This document shows positions 1 to 8,037 of a stretch of 64,000 bases of DNA, piece after piece. Within the stretch, counting starts at the first letter, position 1; every line of letters begins with the position of its first letter. Made by a program: the position numbers and the translations under genes. The stretch is from Mesorhizobium loti R88b (GTDB lineage Bacteria; Pseudomonadota; Alphaproteobacteria; Rhizobiales; Rhizobiaceae). The stretch is taken from positions 4,155,001-4,219,000 of the forward strand of contig NZ_CP033367.1 in assembly GCF_013170845.1 (NCBI RefSeq), in the 5' to 3' direction. The notes below the pieces were generated by a model. It saw nothing but the letters and a program-made list of their open reading frames with translations, did not search any database and was not told where the DNA came from.

Positions 1-86
1 CCTTCCAAGTCATTCGCGTCGCGATCCGTGCGGCGGCCGAGAGCCGCGCATTGGTGGCGTGGCGCGTCATTTTCCGGACCATTGCA

Positions 87-323
87 ATGCAACGTATCAA
101 GACATTCAAAAGCCTGTCGGGTGCGGCCTCGGCCGCTTCGTTTCTCTCGGTTCAGGCCTTCATCTGCATCGGAATCGTCTACTGGGCGATCGCCGAGACG
201 CTCTATCTGTCGGGAGCCGGAGCGCTCGTCCTTGGCGCCATCTTCGCCTTGCCGTCAGCCTATGTTCTGCTGACCGTGGTGCGCATGGCCTTCGACGCGG
301 AGACCGACCCGGCCAACCAGTAA
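87..323 (+). CDS. Small two-helix membrane protein, unknown function
   Basis: A 78-residue protein read from the ATG at 87. It has two hydrophobic stretches, about residues 18-38 and 43-66, and an acidic C-terminus, so it looks like a small inner-membrane protein with both ends on the same side. The reading frame stays open back to the left edge of the window, and an in-frame TTG lies at 51, so the true start could be upstream or outside the window. I see no clear ribosome binding site before 87. I do not recognise a family, and no function is proposed. Confidence 0.5.
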   Translation: MQRIKTFKSLSGAASAASFLSVQAFICIGIVYWAIAETLYLSGAGALVLGAIFALPSAYVLLTVVRMAFDAETDPANQ

Positions 324-503
324 TCGCGCTGCCAACTCGGAAAGTTCTGCCGGATTACCTCGTATCCGGCAGGCTTTCCTCAACCATTTGCAGCAAAAAT
401 CACCGCTTCCGCAGTGACGACACATTTTCGTGGCACAAACCGGTCAAAGCAACTTTTGACGACGAACGGCGTTGCTTGGCGACGCCAGTTCGGGAGATGC
501 AGG

Positions 504-800
504 ATGGACAGATTGCAATTCGAGGTGCCGGTGCGCATCGCACAAGCCCCCGGCCTGCCAGTCGAGGAGATTTACGGCGTCGAGCAGGCGCTCGATTTTC
601 TCCAGGACTGGCCGGCGCGTCGGCAAGGGCCGGTCTATCAGAAAGCCTTCAACGCCTGTTTCGGCGCCACTGTGGACGTGGTCAAGACCGAGGATGCGTG
701 CCGGGCGTTCATGGCGTTTTGCCGTGTCACCGGGCTGATGGCCAGCGACATGATGGTGCCAGGCAGACGTAGCGGCGAGGCGAAGGCGCTGCAGGCCTGA
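504..800 (+). CDS. DUF982 family small protein
   Basis: A 98-residue soluble protein starting with MDRLQFEVPV. The pattern (N-terminal strand of the FEVPV type, then a helix around a DFLQDWP segment, then a central K-A-F/A-C region ending in an F-A-CRVTG-like helix) matches the short DUF982 proteins that are numerous in rhizobia. The function of that family is unknown. The ATG at 504 is chosen because a GGGAG lies about 8 bases upstream; the frame is open further upstream to 414, but that part is arginine-rich and unlike the family. It stands alone between other small genes. Confidence 0.7.
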   Translation: MDRLQFEVPVRIAQAPGLPVEEIYGVEQALDFLQDWPARRQGPVYQKAFNACFGATVDVVKTEDACRAFMAFCRVTGLMASDMMVPGRRSGEAKALQA

Positions 801-972
801 GGGCCGCTTCGCCCATCCCGATCAACCACTACGCTTCTGAACCAAATTGGCTTGAACGCACTGACCATCTCGGTTGCGGATCGTCGCCTCCATCTTCTCC
901 CACGACGACGCATCGGCGGCGGCGTTAAGCTTCCGTTTCCATATCAGAGGCTACGCCATTGCTTGTTCAGCA

Positions 973-1272
973 ATGGTTGATTCGTTGCGTCAGTTCATGG
1001 TTGCGAAGATGTCCCCAGAAAAAGTCCGTGCATTCCCGATCGATCGTCAGCTATTCCTAGTCAGAGAAGTTGCAGCCAAGCTCGACAATCTGCATGGCGA
1101 GACTGCAGCCTCGTTCTGGCGGTCCAAGGCAGCTGAGCTGCTTGATCTCGTTGTCGGGTCAGGCAGGGACAGAGCGACAGCCAGTGATGAAGTGCGCAGG
1201 TTTTTCCTGGCCGTACAGAGAGAGCTGCTGGCCGGAATGGCCGCTGAGACAGCACCAATTCTTTCCGCCTGA
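973..1272 (+). CDS. DUF6074-like small protein
   Basis: About 99 residues from the ATG at 973. The core runs VRAFPIDRQ, LVREVAAKL, LHGE, FWRSKAAELL and later an RRFFLAVQRELLAG helix. This AFP-DR / L-R-A-L / HGE-A-FWR layout is what I recall for DUF6074 proteins of Rhizobiales, whose role is unknown. An alternative start is the ATG at 1009, just before the conserved core; neither has a strong ribosome binding site. The frame is open back to 874, but that extension is poorly conserved in character. Confidence 0.6.
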   Translation: MVDSLRQFMVAKMSPEKVRAFPIDRQLFLVREVAAKLDNLHGETAASFWRSKAAELLDLVVGSGRDRATASDEVRRFFLAVQRELLAGMAAETAPILSA

Positions 1273-1720
1273 AGCAAAGACTGCTCTATCACATTGTGCT
1301 GCTTACGCTAATAGCGCGTAAACGCTGGCTCTTGCTGTGGTTTCCTGTGCTTGAGCTGCAACACTGCACCTAATTTGCATCGCCTCTATTCTTGGGAGCG
1401 CTCATTGCTGCCGTAATCTTCTAGGTTGCATTAGCAGGGGAAGATTTGTGCCCGGGTGGTGCGAGTCGGGGGGTGATAATGGCTCGAGTATGGGGGCAGA
1501 GCGCAGTGGAGTCTCGCGTTGTTTTGGGGTGGCTAGAGCACACGGGCTAAGTCTGCGGGAGTGGCAGCGCGCGCGATGATGGTGCGGCCTTGCATCCTTC
1601 ACGTCGAACTTGCCGTTCTGGACCTCTGACAAATGCGCCGCTTCGATACATCAAAGTTAAATGCGGACAAATTGCTTCGTTGCTAATGAAGCCGTGGGGG
1701 GCTGCTCGGGAGGAGCGCCC
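1273..1720. other. Gene-poor stretch
   Basis: About 450 bases with no convincing gene. The open frames here (for example one on the minus strand over 1402-1632) are rich in H, R and P and lack a usable ribosome binding site. Base composition looks less GC-rich than the neighbouring metabolic genes. Nothing RNA-like or strongly repeated was found by eye. Confidence 0.5.
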
Positions 1721-1897
1721 ATGGATATACGAGATATCGTTGCGAAGATGTCAGCCAAGCTGCTGAAGCGCCGTGCGGATACACTGCCGGTGTCCATTAA
1801 GCCGATACGCGCGTCCTTGGCCGACATTCCACGTGGGCCGCGGCAGACGTCGGTGTATCGACCATCGCCTCCGGTTCGGCCAGCCAGCAACATGTAG
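1721..1897 (+). CDS. Possible small basic protein of 58 residues
   Basis: A short ORF preceded by an excellent Shine-Dalgarno sequence, GGGAGGAG at 1708-1715, five bases before the ATG. It starts MDIRDIVAKMSAKLLKRRAD and ends in a proline/arginine-rich tail. The VAKMS segment is also found near the start of the DUF6074-like protein at 973, and the two genes share a 14-base identical stretch there. I do not recognise a family. The ribosome binding site is the main reason to list it; the low-complexity tail counts against it. Confidence 0.35.
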   Translation: MDIRDIVAKMSAKLLKRRADTLPVSIKPIRASLADIPRGPRQTSVYRPSPPVRPASNM

Positions 1898-1938
1898 TTT
1901 TGCACGAGCGTAAGGTGCGGGGTGGCAAGTCATCCACG

Positions 1939-1974
1939 TTGCGAATGGCCGAAATATTTTGCGAATGGCCGAAA
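1939..1974 (+). repeat. Short direct repeat, 20-base period
   Basis: The 16-base unit TTGCGAATGGCCGAAA occurs at 1939-1954 and again at 1959-1974, so two identical copies lie exactly 20 bases apart, in the intergenic region before the 3' end of the binding-protein gene. A two-turn spacing could reflect a protein site or a small tandem duplication; there is no evidence for either. Confidence 0.6.
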
Positions 1975-2098
1975 AGTCAGTGTAAACCGCGATTCGGCGG
2001 ATGTGTCAGCACATCGCGCGCAGAAACACGGAGCTTCCTGCTGGCCGTTACCGTGCCGCTGGTCGGCGGTTAAGGTCACGGTCCGCTCAGGATGTTCG

Positions 2099-3187
2099 CT
2101 ATTCAAGACCCTTTGCATGGTCCCATGCCTTTGACCACATCCTCAGGGCTTTCTGGTCTAGCGCTTTTGGCAGATGCAAGTGCTTCTGGGCCTCTGCCGA
2201 TGGATAGAGATTGGGGTCCGCGCGGAGTTTCTCGTCGAGAAGTGCAAGTGCTGCCTTGTTCGCGGTCGAGAAACCGGTGTCCGTGGCGGCGGAAGCGGCG
2301 ATTTCCGAGCGCAGCACAAAGTCGATGAAGGCGTGCGCGGCTTGCGGGTGCGGCGCGTCGCTCGGGATTGCCAATATATCGGCCCACACCAGATTGCCTT
2401 CCTTCGACAGGCGGTAGGTAATGGAGAACGGCCGCTTCGCTTCCTTGGCCCTGATGTCGGCGATGTGCATGTCGCCGGAAAAGCCGAGCGACAGGCAGGC
2501 ATCGCCTTCGGCGAGGTCGTTGATGTAGCTGGAGCTGTGGAACTTGCGCACGTACGGGCGCACCTTCGCGATCACGTCCACAGCCTTCTGCAACTCGTCG
2601 GGATTGGTCGTGTCCGGGTCCAGTCCGAGATAGATCAGTGCCAGGCCCAGCACTTGCTCGGCGTCGTCAAGCATGGTGATGCCGCATGGTGCGAATTTGG
2701 CGGCAATTTCCGGGTCGAAAAGCATGCGCAGCGAGTCGACCGGGGCATCGGGCATGATGGCGCGGATCTTCTCGACGTTGTAGCCGACACCGGTGGTTCC
2801 CCACATCCACGGCACGCCGTGGGCGCCACCCTTGTCGACCTCGTCGAGGCGGGCGGCGACTGCCGGGTCGAGATTGCCGAGGTTGGAGAGGCGGCTTTTG
2901 TCCAGCGCCGCCCAGACGCCTGTCGGCAGTTCGCGCTGCAGATGCGGCGCGAGATTGATGGTGACGAGATCGTAGCCCGAGCCGCCGGTGAGCAGTTTGG
3001 TCTCGACCATGTCATTGGAATCGAACATGTCGTAGGTGACCTTGATGCCGGTCTCCGCCTCGAACTTTTCGATGCTGCCAGGCCCGAAATAGGACTCCCA
3101 GGAATAGAGATGCAGGACCTTTTCCTCGGCCAGGGCCGAGGTCGCAAAAAGGCATGCCGCGGCCAGCGCGAGCCAATATCTCATCAC
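2099..3187 (-). CDS. Polyamine-type ABC transporter substrate-binding protein (PotD/PotF-like)
   Basis: A 362-residue periplasmic protein with a signal peptide ending at about residue 20 (ATSALA then EEKV). The mature start, with LHLYSWESYFGPGSIEKF and ETGIKVTYDMFDSNDMVETKL, is typical of spermidine/putrescine binding proteins. Further family marks are the GVPWMWGTTGVGYN segment and the SLGFSGDM segment. It is the last gene of a minus-strand set with aguA and aguB, 37 bases after aguB, so putrescine or agmatine is the likely ligand (inferred). No permease or ATPase gene is adjacent, so it must work with a transporter encoded elsewhere. Confidence 0.85.
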   Translation of the reverse strand: MMRYWLALAAACLFATSALAEEKVLHLYSWESYFGPGSIEKFEAETGIKVTYDMFDSNDMVETKLLTGGSGYDLVTINLAPHLQRELPTGVWAALDKSRLSNLGNLDPAVAARLDEVDKGGAHGVPWMWGTTGVGYNVEKIRAIMPDAPVDSLRMLFDPEIAAKFAPCGITMLDDAEQVLGLALIYLGLDPDTTNPDELQKAVDVIAKVRPYVRKFHSSSYINDLAEGDACLSLGFSGDMHIADIRAKEAKRPFSITYRLSKEGNLVWADILAIPSDAPHPQAAHAFIDFVLRSEIAASAATDTGFSTANKAALALLDEKLRADPNLYPSAEAQKHLHLPKALDQKALRMWSKAWDHAKGLE

Positions 3188-3224
3188 GTTCTCCCTTGGG
3201 TTGGCCCCGATCGGGGCTGTTCAG

Positions 3225-4115
3225 TCAGGCTTCATTTTTGGCAAGCAGGCGCTCCGGTGTCGGCTCCAGCAGAACGCCGTAGAGATCGGGACGCCGGTCG
3301 CGGAATACGCCCCAGCTGCGTCTTGCGGCCGCGATCTCATCGAGATCGAGCGCTGCCGTGATCACGCTGTCGGAGACGCGGTCGGCCTCGGCAAGCTTGG
3401 CGCCGGTGTGATCGGCGATGAAGGATGATCCGTAGAAGACGATCTCGTTTGCTTCGCCCTTCTCGACGCCGACCCGGTTGGCGGCGATGACCGGGGTCAG
3501 ATTGGCGCCGGCATGGCCCTGCATGACACGCTGCCAGTGGTCGCGCGAATCCCAGCCGCGAAAGGATGGTTCCGAACCGATGGCCGTCGGATAAATCAAA
3601 ACCTCGGCGCCCATCAGCACCATGGCGCGGGCGGCTTCCGGAAACCACTGATCCCAGCAGATGCCTGCGCCGATCCTGCCGGCGGCGGTTTCGAAGACGC
3701 GGAAGCCGGTGTCGCCATCGGCGAAATAGAGTTTTTCGGAGTAACCCGGACTGTTTGGAATATGGCTCTTGCGGTAGCGGCCGAGCACCTTGCCGTCGGC
3801 GTCGATCATGACCAGCGTGTTGTACAGCCGTGACCCGTCGCGCTCGAACAGCGAAACCGGCAGGACGACGCCTGTTTCGCGCGCCAGCGCCGCCATCCGC
3901 GCGATGGTCTTGTGTCCTTCAAGGGTGAGGGCGCGGCTGTTGTGGCTGATATCCTCGTCCATGCAGAAGTAGACGCCTTCGAACAGTTCCTGCAGCACTA
4001 CCAGCCCGGCGCCGCGTCTTGCGGCTTCACGGACACGGTTTTCCAGCTTGTCGAGATTGTTTTCGACCTCATCGGTGCAAGAAATCTGGACAGCGGCGGC
4101 AATCAACTGGCGCAC
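3225..4115 (-). CDS. aguB: N-carbamoylputrescine amidase
   Basis: A 296-residue nitrilase-superfamily amidase that hydrolyses N-carbamoylputrescine to putrescine, CO2 and ammonia. The catalytic triad is visible: Glu43 in LQELFEG, Lys116 in YRKSHIPN and Cys153 in GICWDQWFPE. The DQWFPE sequence after the cysteine and the YFCMDED region are characteristic of the AguB branch rather than of generic nitrilases. It lies between aguA upstream and a polyamine-type binding protein downstream on the same strand, which supports the assignment. Length is normal for the family. Confidence 0.93.
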   Translation of the reverse strand: MRQLIAAAVQISCTDEVENNLDKLENRVREAARRGAGLVVLQELFEGVYFCMDEDISHNSRALTLEGHKTIARMAALARETGVVLPVSLFERDGSRLYNTLVMIDADGKVLGRYRKSHIPNSPGYSEKLYFADGDTGFRVFETAAGRIGAGICWDQWFPEAARAMVLMGAEVLIYPTAIGSEPSFRGWDSRDHWQRVMQGHAGANLTPVIAANRVGVEKGEANEIVFYGSSFIADHTGAKLAEADRVSDSVITAALDLDEIAAARRSWGVFRDRRPDLYGVLLEPTPERLLAKNEA

Positions 4116-4266
4116 GGCTCACCTCCGGTATTGCTGTTGTGTGGTCTGCTATGAGCCGCTGGCGTGCTCGGCTGGGTCATCCAGCTTCTGGCCGCCTTGA
4201 TCGCGATCTGAGGCATGAGTGCTCATCCTGCTGCTGCCATGATGGCGTGACGTCGTGTCCACTGCA

Positions 4267-5283
4267 TCACACCGGCTGTTCCTGGGTGATGCAGTGGATG
4301 GCGCCGCCGGCCGGCACGACGGCGCCGACATCGATGCTGACGATGCGGCGATCGGGGAAGGCACGGGCCACTGCCGCCTTGGCTTCCTCGCCCGAGCGGC
4401 GCCCGAAACCCGGCATGATGACGCCGCCATTGGCGAGCGCGAAGTTGATGTAGGAGCGGGCAAAGACAGCGCTCGTCGCCTCGACGTCATAAGCCTCGGG
4501 GATCGGGATGACCTCGAAACTACGGCCGCGCGCGTCGGTCTGGGTGGCAAGGGCGGCAAGATTGTCGGCAAGGATACGGCCGTGCAGGTCGGACGGATCG
4601 GGGTTGAATTCGAACATCACCACGCCGGGCTTGACGAAGCAGCACATGCCGTCGACATGGCCGTCGGTCTCCAGGTCCAGCGGATCGCCCGGAAGCCACA
4701 CCACCTTTTCCAGGCCAAGCATGCGCAACAATTCCTTCTCCACCCAGGCCTTGGAGATGCCGGGGTTGCGGTTGGGATGGAGCAGGCTGGTTTCGGTGGC
4801 GATCAGCGTGCCTTGGCCGTCTGATGTCAGCGAACCGCCTTCGCAATACAGGAAGGAACGCAGGATGGACGCGTCCTCGCGGGCGAGCAGCCGTTCGGCC
4901 AGCGCGTTGTCCTGGTCATAGGGCTCATGCTTGCGGCCCCAGGCATTGAAGCGCCAGGACACGCCGGCAAGGCCGCCATCGGCCAGTTTCAGGAAGGTCG
5001 GGCCGGAATCGCGGATCCAGCAATCGTCGATCGGAATTTCGACCACCTCGATCCGGCTTCCAAGCTGGGCGCGGGCGCCGTCGGCGTGGTCGGGATGCGC
5101 CACCATGGTGACAGGTTCGAACTGGGCGATGGCGTGGGCGACATCGGCGTAGGCCCTTTGCATCGCGGGCAGGGTGGTGCCATACATGTCCTGCCTGTGC
5201 GGCCAGGCCATCCATGTCCTGGCATGCGGCTCGAACTCCGCGGGTCGGCGAAACTTTACCTGGTGTGCCAGCCTGTCGTTCAT
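4267..5283 (-). CDS. aguA: Agmatine deiminase
   Basis: A 338-residue member of the PAD_porph family that converts agmatine to N-carbamoylputrescine and ammonia. Active-site parts are present: WIRDSGP with Asp92, EGGSL, TDGHVD with His209 and Asp211, and the nucleophile Cys331 in GGAIHCITQ close to the C-terminus. The start at 5283 (MNDRLAHQVKF) is preferred because GGAGAG lies about six bases upstream; the frame is open to 5340. It is the first gene of the agmatine module, followed by 151 bases and then aguB, and is divergent from a LysR gene. Confidence 0.93.
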   Translation of the reverse strand: MNDRLAHQVKFRRPAEFEPHARTWMAWPHRQDMYGTTLPAMQRAYADVAHAIAQFEPVTMVAHPDHADGARAQLGSRIEVVEIPIDDCWIRDSGPTFLKLADGGLAGVSWRFNAWGRKHEPYDQDNALAERLLAREDASILRSFLYCEGGSLTSDGQGTLIATETSLLHPNRNPGISKAWVEKELLRMLGLEKVVWLPGDPLDLETDGHVDGMCCFVKPGVVMFEFNPDPSDLHGRILADNLAALATQTDARGRSFEVIPIPEAYDVEATSAVFARSYINFALANGGVIMPGFGRRSGEEAKAAVARAFPDRRIVSIDVGAVVPAGGAIHCITQEQPV

Positions 5284-5379
5284 CAGCACTCTCCATTCAT
5301 GTATCGAACTCATTGTTAATCGGCTTCGGCGGCCGTACAACTGAGAAGGATTCCTTAGTCGATTGAATGGAATTCATGA
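5284..5379. promoter_or_regulatory. Divergent promoter region between aguA and the LysR gene
   Basis: The 96 bases between the two divergent starts hold several inverted repeats: a perfect aagga-t-tcctt palindrome at 5346-5356, the 10-base palindrome ATTCATGAAT at 5372-5381 overlapping the LysR start codon, and an 8-base inverted pair TCCATTCA (from about 5291) and TGAATGGA (from about 5365). These are candidate binding sites for the LysR protein, which usually controls its divergent neighbour and itself. The regulatory role is inferred. Confidence 0.4.
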
Positions 5380-6285
5380 ATGGTGAAGTTCCGGCACATT
5401 CCGCCGACGCAGTTCCTGAAGGGGTTCGAGGCCGCCTCGCGCCTGGAAAGCTTCAGCCGCGCCGCTGACGAGCTCGGCCTCTCCCAGTCGGCGATCAGCC
5501 ACCAGATGCGCCTGCTCGAAGGCCATATCGGCCAGCCGCTGTTCATGCGTTTCGGCCGTGAAGTGCGCCTGACGGATGCAGGGCGCGACTATCAGCGCAC
5601 CGTGCGCCGCTGCCTCGAATTGATGGAGGAGGGGTACCGGAGGCTGGAGCCCTTTCGAAAGCCAGGCAGCGTCGTGATCTACGCGCCGCGCGATTTCAGC
5701 CGGCGCTGGCTGCTGCATCGACTGCCGGCCCTGCGGGCGGCGGTGCCGGCCTGCGAGCCTTGGCTCGACACCAGTGGCGCGGCCGTGGATTTTGAAACCA
5801 TGGAACTCGATCTGGCCATCATCTATGCGGGTGCCCCTCCGGAAGGCTGCGAGAGCCTGCTGATCGCCAGGGATTTTCTGTCACCCGTGGCAACGGCGGA
5901 ACTGGCCCGCACGCTGCGCACGCCGGCCGACTTGCTCGGCGCCTCGCTCATCCACGACGAACGCCCGACTGGCTTGGCGGACTGGTTGCGTGGCGTCGAT
6001 GTCGAGCCGAACGGCACTTGGCACGGAACCAATTTCAGCGACAGCGATCTGGCACTCGCAGCCGCCGAGCAAGGCCAGGGCGTGGCGCTGGGCAGCCTGA
6101 TTTTGGCAGGCGAGGCGATCGCTTCAGGAGAGCTCGTGCAGCCGTACGACCATGTCCTCGATGCAGGGCGCGGATGGTACGCGATTTCCACCCGGGACCG
6201 GCTGCGGGATATCGATGTGCTGGGGACTTGGGATTGGTTGCGCGAACAGGCGCTGGTGGTTCCTCCACAGGCCGTGCCAAAATAG
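5380..6285 (+). CDS. LysR-family transcriptional regulator, GcvA-like, likely agmatine-module regulator
   Basis: A 301-residue regulator with an N-terminal winged helix-turn-helix (about residues 8-65; FEAASRLESFSRAADELGLS then QSAISHQ and LFMRFGREVRLTDAGR) and a C-terminal substrate-binding-like domain. The GFEAASR/AISHQMRLLE pattern places it near the GcvA subgroup. It is divergent from aguA-aguB-binding protein, so control of agmatine use is likely, with agmatine or carbamoylputrescine as the possible co-inducer; both points are inferred. Other bacteria, for example Pseudomonas, use a TetR-type AguR for this job. Confidence 0.88.
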   Translation: MVKFRHIPPTQFLKGFEAASRLESFSRAADELGLSQSAISHQMRLLEGHIGQPLFMRFGREVRLTDAGRDYQRTVRRCLELMEEGYRRLEPFRKPGSVVIYAPRDFSRRWLLHRLPALRAAVPACEPWLDTSGAAVDFETMELDLAIIYAGAPPEGCESLLIARDFLSPVATAELARTLRTPADLLGASLIHDERPTGLADWLRGVDVEPNGTWHGTNFSDSDLALAAAEQGQGVALGSLILAGEAIASGELVQPYDHVLDAGRGWYAISTRDRLRDIDVLGTWDWLREQALVVPPQAVPK

Positions 6286-6391
6286 TGGCGATAGCGGACT
6301 CGCTCGCTGTATCGTGACACCACGACCATTGCGGAACGGCGTCACAAGATGCGAATTTGGTGGCACGATGATGTTTTACCAGGACGCCAAC

Positions 6392-6685
6392 ATGCCCATA
6401 CGTAGGATTATGCTTTGCACGGCAGCGATGGTGATTGCCGCTACAAATCTCGCCAACGCTCGGCCTGAAACGCGCAAGATGACGTGTGCACAGACTCAGG
6501 CCCTCATTCAGAGCCAACGTGCCGCTGTGTTGAGCACCGGACCGAACACCTATGATCGCTATGTCCGCCAGTTCGGCAGTGAGTGCGATGCCCCTTACGT
6601 GCCGATGGTTGACTATGTGCCGGCCAGTGACGGTCAGTGCATGGTCTATCGCTGCGAAGAGCCTTCGCCAATGGTTCCGAATTGA
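6392..6685 (+). CDS. Small secreted cysteine-containing protein, unknown
   Basis: A 97-residue protein starting MPIRRIMLCTAAMV with a signal peptide ending near residue 23 (LANA then RPET). The mature part has four cysteines (about 32, 65, 83 and 88), which could form two disulphides, and a GPNTYDRYV segment that I recall from uncharacterised small periplasmic proteins of rhizobia. The frame is open further upstream; an ATG at 6368 is possible, but the one at 6392 directly precedes the signal peptide and has AGGA upstream. Function unknown. Confidence 0.6.
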   Translation: MPIRRIMLCTAAMVIAATNLANARPETRKMTCAQTQALIQSQRAAVLSTGPNTYDRYVRQFGSECDAPYVPMVDYVPASDGQCMVYRCEEPSPMVPN

Positions 6686-6744
6686 TCGGAGGCCACTGCC
6701 GCTTTCCCGACTTTCACCGGTCCTCAAACGCTGGCTGATGCCAT

Positions 6745-6999
6745 TTACTTGAGCTTTTGGATCTCCGGAGCCGGCGTCTGGTCGGTCGCCGGAGCCGGTG
6801 TGCAATCCTGGCCCTTGCAGTCGAGGACGGGGTCTTTGGCGGGAGGCAGGCAATTTTGCCCCTCGCAATGAATTGCCGGCGCCGGTTCCGGCGCGGCTTG
6901 GGCATTCGGCTGAGCAGGCTGGTCTTCAGCGCGAGCAGCAGGAACGCCTGCCATGCAGGTCATGGTCGCGCACAAGAGCGCTATGCGAAGCAAAGTCAT
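6745..6999 (-). CDS. Small secreted protein with two C-x-GQ-x-C motifs
   Basis: An 84-residue protein from the ATG at 6999, preceded by GGAGG with a five-base spacer. A signal peptide (about residues 1-24, AARA then EDQP) is followed by a proline/alanine-rich chain with two copies of a small motif, HCEGQNC (about 44-50) and DCKGQDC (about 60-66). The paired cysteines could bind a metal or form short disulphide loops. No family recognised. It is convergent with the small secreted protein at 6392. Confidence 0.6.
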   Translation of the reverse strand: MTLLRIALLCATMTCMAGVPAARAEDQPAQPNAQAAPEPAPAIHCEGQNCLPPAKDPVLDCKGQDCTPAPATDQTPAPEIQKLK

Positions 7000-7098
7000 T
7001 CTTGCCTCCACTGTGGACGATACGCCGGCTCATTCCGGACATCCGGAGAATACTCGCACGGCAGAATCCGTAATAGCTATTCGCTTGCAGGAAGGTTG

Positions 7099-7242
7099 TC
7101 ACCTATTCGGGCCGCGTATGTCCAACGGTGACGCTTGAGCTTGGAACAGATCAAAAGGGTGACCAGACGATGCCCAGACGCATGTCCCGTACGCTGCCAC
7201 GAAAGAGATCAACAGGGCGGTCACGACGGGTAAACGGTGCAT
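7099..7242 (-). CDS. Possible 47-residue secreted or membrane-anchored peptide
   Basis: Starting at the ATG at 7242, with AGAGGA six bases upstream, the frame encodes MHRLPVVTALLISFVAAYG followed by about 28 polar residues. The N-terminus has the shape of a signal sequence or anchor. Evidence is limited to the ribosome binding site and the hydrophobic start. Nothing is known about it. Confidence 0.3.
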   Translation of the reverse strand: MHRLPVVTALLISFVAAYGTCVWASSGHPFDLFQAQASPLDIRGPNR

Positions 7243-7684
7243 GGCTGGGCTGGTCCTCTTTGTTGCAGACCCGTCTACAACCCTCTGCAACCTGATCGGT
7301 TCGTCATAAAATGTTTACCTCGTCGGCATGGTTTACGAATGGTTTAGAGACTTCGACAAGCCGGCTATCGCTAGATTGCGTACGGTCGGACGACTGGTCG
7401 CCCCGGATCAGTTTCGGCAAGGTCGAGAAGGTCGCCGACGGCGTTCTCATCGGCGTGACCCGCGGCGAGCGCCTCACTTAAAGATGAAGTACAGCGGTAC
7501 TGAGCCCCCGCTCGGAATTCCATGACCGTTCCCACATTCAAGTTAGCTAAAATGCAAGTGGTCCCTCGCGCGGCCTTGCCTGCGAGGCTTTCTCATCTGC
7601 ATCGGATTAGAAGCAACGATTTTGACAACGAAAGCCACCGCCGTCAGCGCTGGTCAAAACATATGGATGTTTTCAGTTGGTTGA
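7243..7684. other. Gene-poor stretch with a possible gene remnant
   Basis: About 440 bases before the tRNA gene without a convincing complete gene. On the plus strand, the frame ending at the TAA near 7480 reads ISFGKVEKVADGVLIGVTRG just before its stop, which has a protein-like composition, but no start or ribosome binding site fits it and the upstream part is serine-rich. It may be the tail of a decayed gene. Nothing else is visible. Confidence 0.35.
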
Positions 7685-7759
7685 TGGTACGCCCAAGGGG
7701 AATCGAACCCCTGTTACCGCCGTGAAAGGGCGGTGTCCTAACCGCTAGACGATGGGCGC
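7685..7759 (-). tRNA. tRNA-Glu (anticodon TTC)
   Basis: Read on the minus strand from 7759, the sequence folds as a tRNA: acceptor GCGCCCA pairs with TGGGCGT (one G-U pair), a D-loop region with TCTAGCGGTTAGGA, an anticodon stem CCGCC/GGCGG around the loop CTTTCAC (anticodon TTC), and a T-arm CAGGGG-TTCGATT-CCCCT. The CCA end is encoded (7685-7687). It reads GAA/GAG codons. No neighbouring tRNA or integrase gene is present, and no integrated element is seen at its 3' end. Confidence 0.97.
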
Positions 7760-8037
7760 GCTCAGACGAAGCGGCTTATACTGACGTTGTGCGCAACCGG
7801 CAACCCGTCAGTTGCTGCCTTGGACAACTTTTTTCCGGGGCTTTGGAAACAAAGGTGGTTCGTCACGACTGCATGGCTGGATCATTAGCGGAGGCACCCC
7901 ATCGCTTCGCTACTGCTCCCACCCGTGGATGACGAAGTTGTGGACGCTTCGGCTAATCTCGAATGTCTGGGATGGCCCACTGGAACGATGTTCCCGGAAC
8001 GATCTTTGTCGCTAACAGGCTCCGGACCGCCACTCAG

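Noticed and set aside
2174..3361. A 395-residue plus-strand open frame over the binding-protein and aguB genes
   Set aside because: It is antisense to two clearly recognised genes, Arg/Gly/His-rich, and has no family marks; typical of GC-rich antisense frames.
7328..7525. A 65-residue plus-strand ORF with ATG
   Set aside because: After about 25 residues it becomes an Arg/Pro run; another frame of the same bases looks more protein-like, so this frame is unlikely to be coding.
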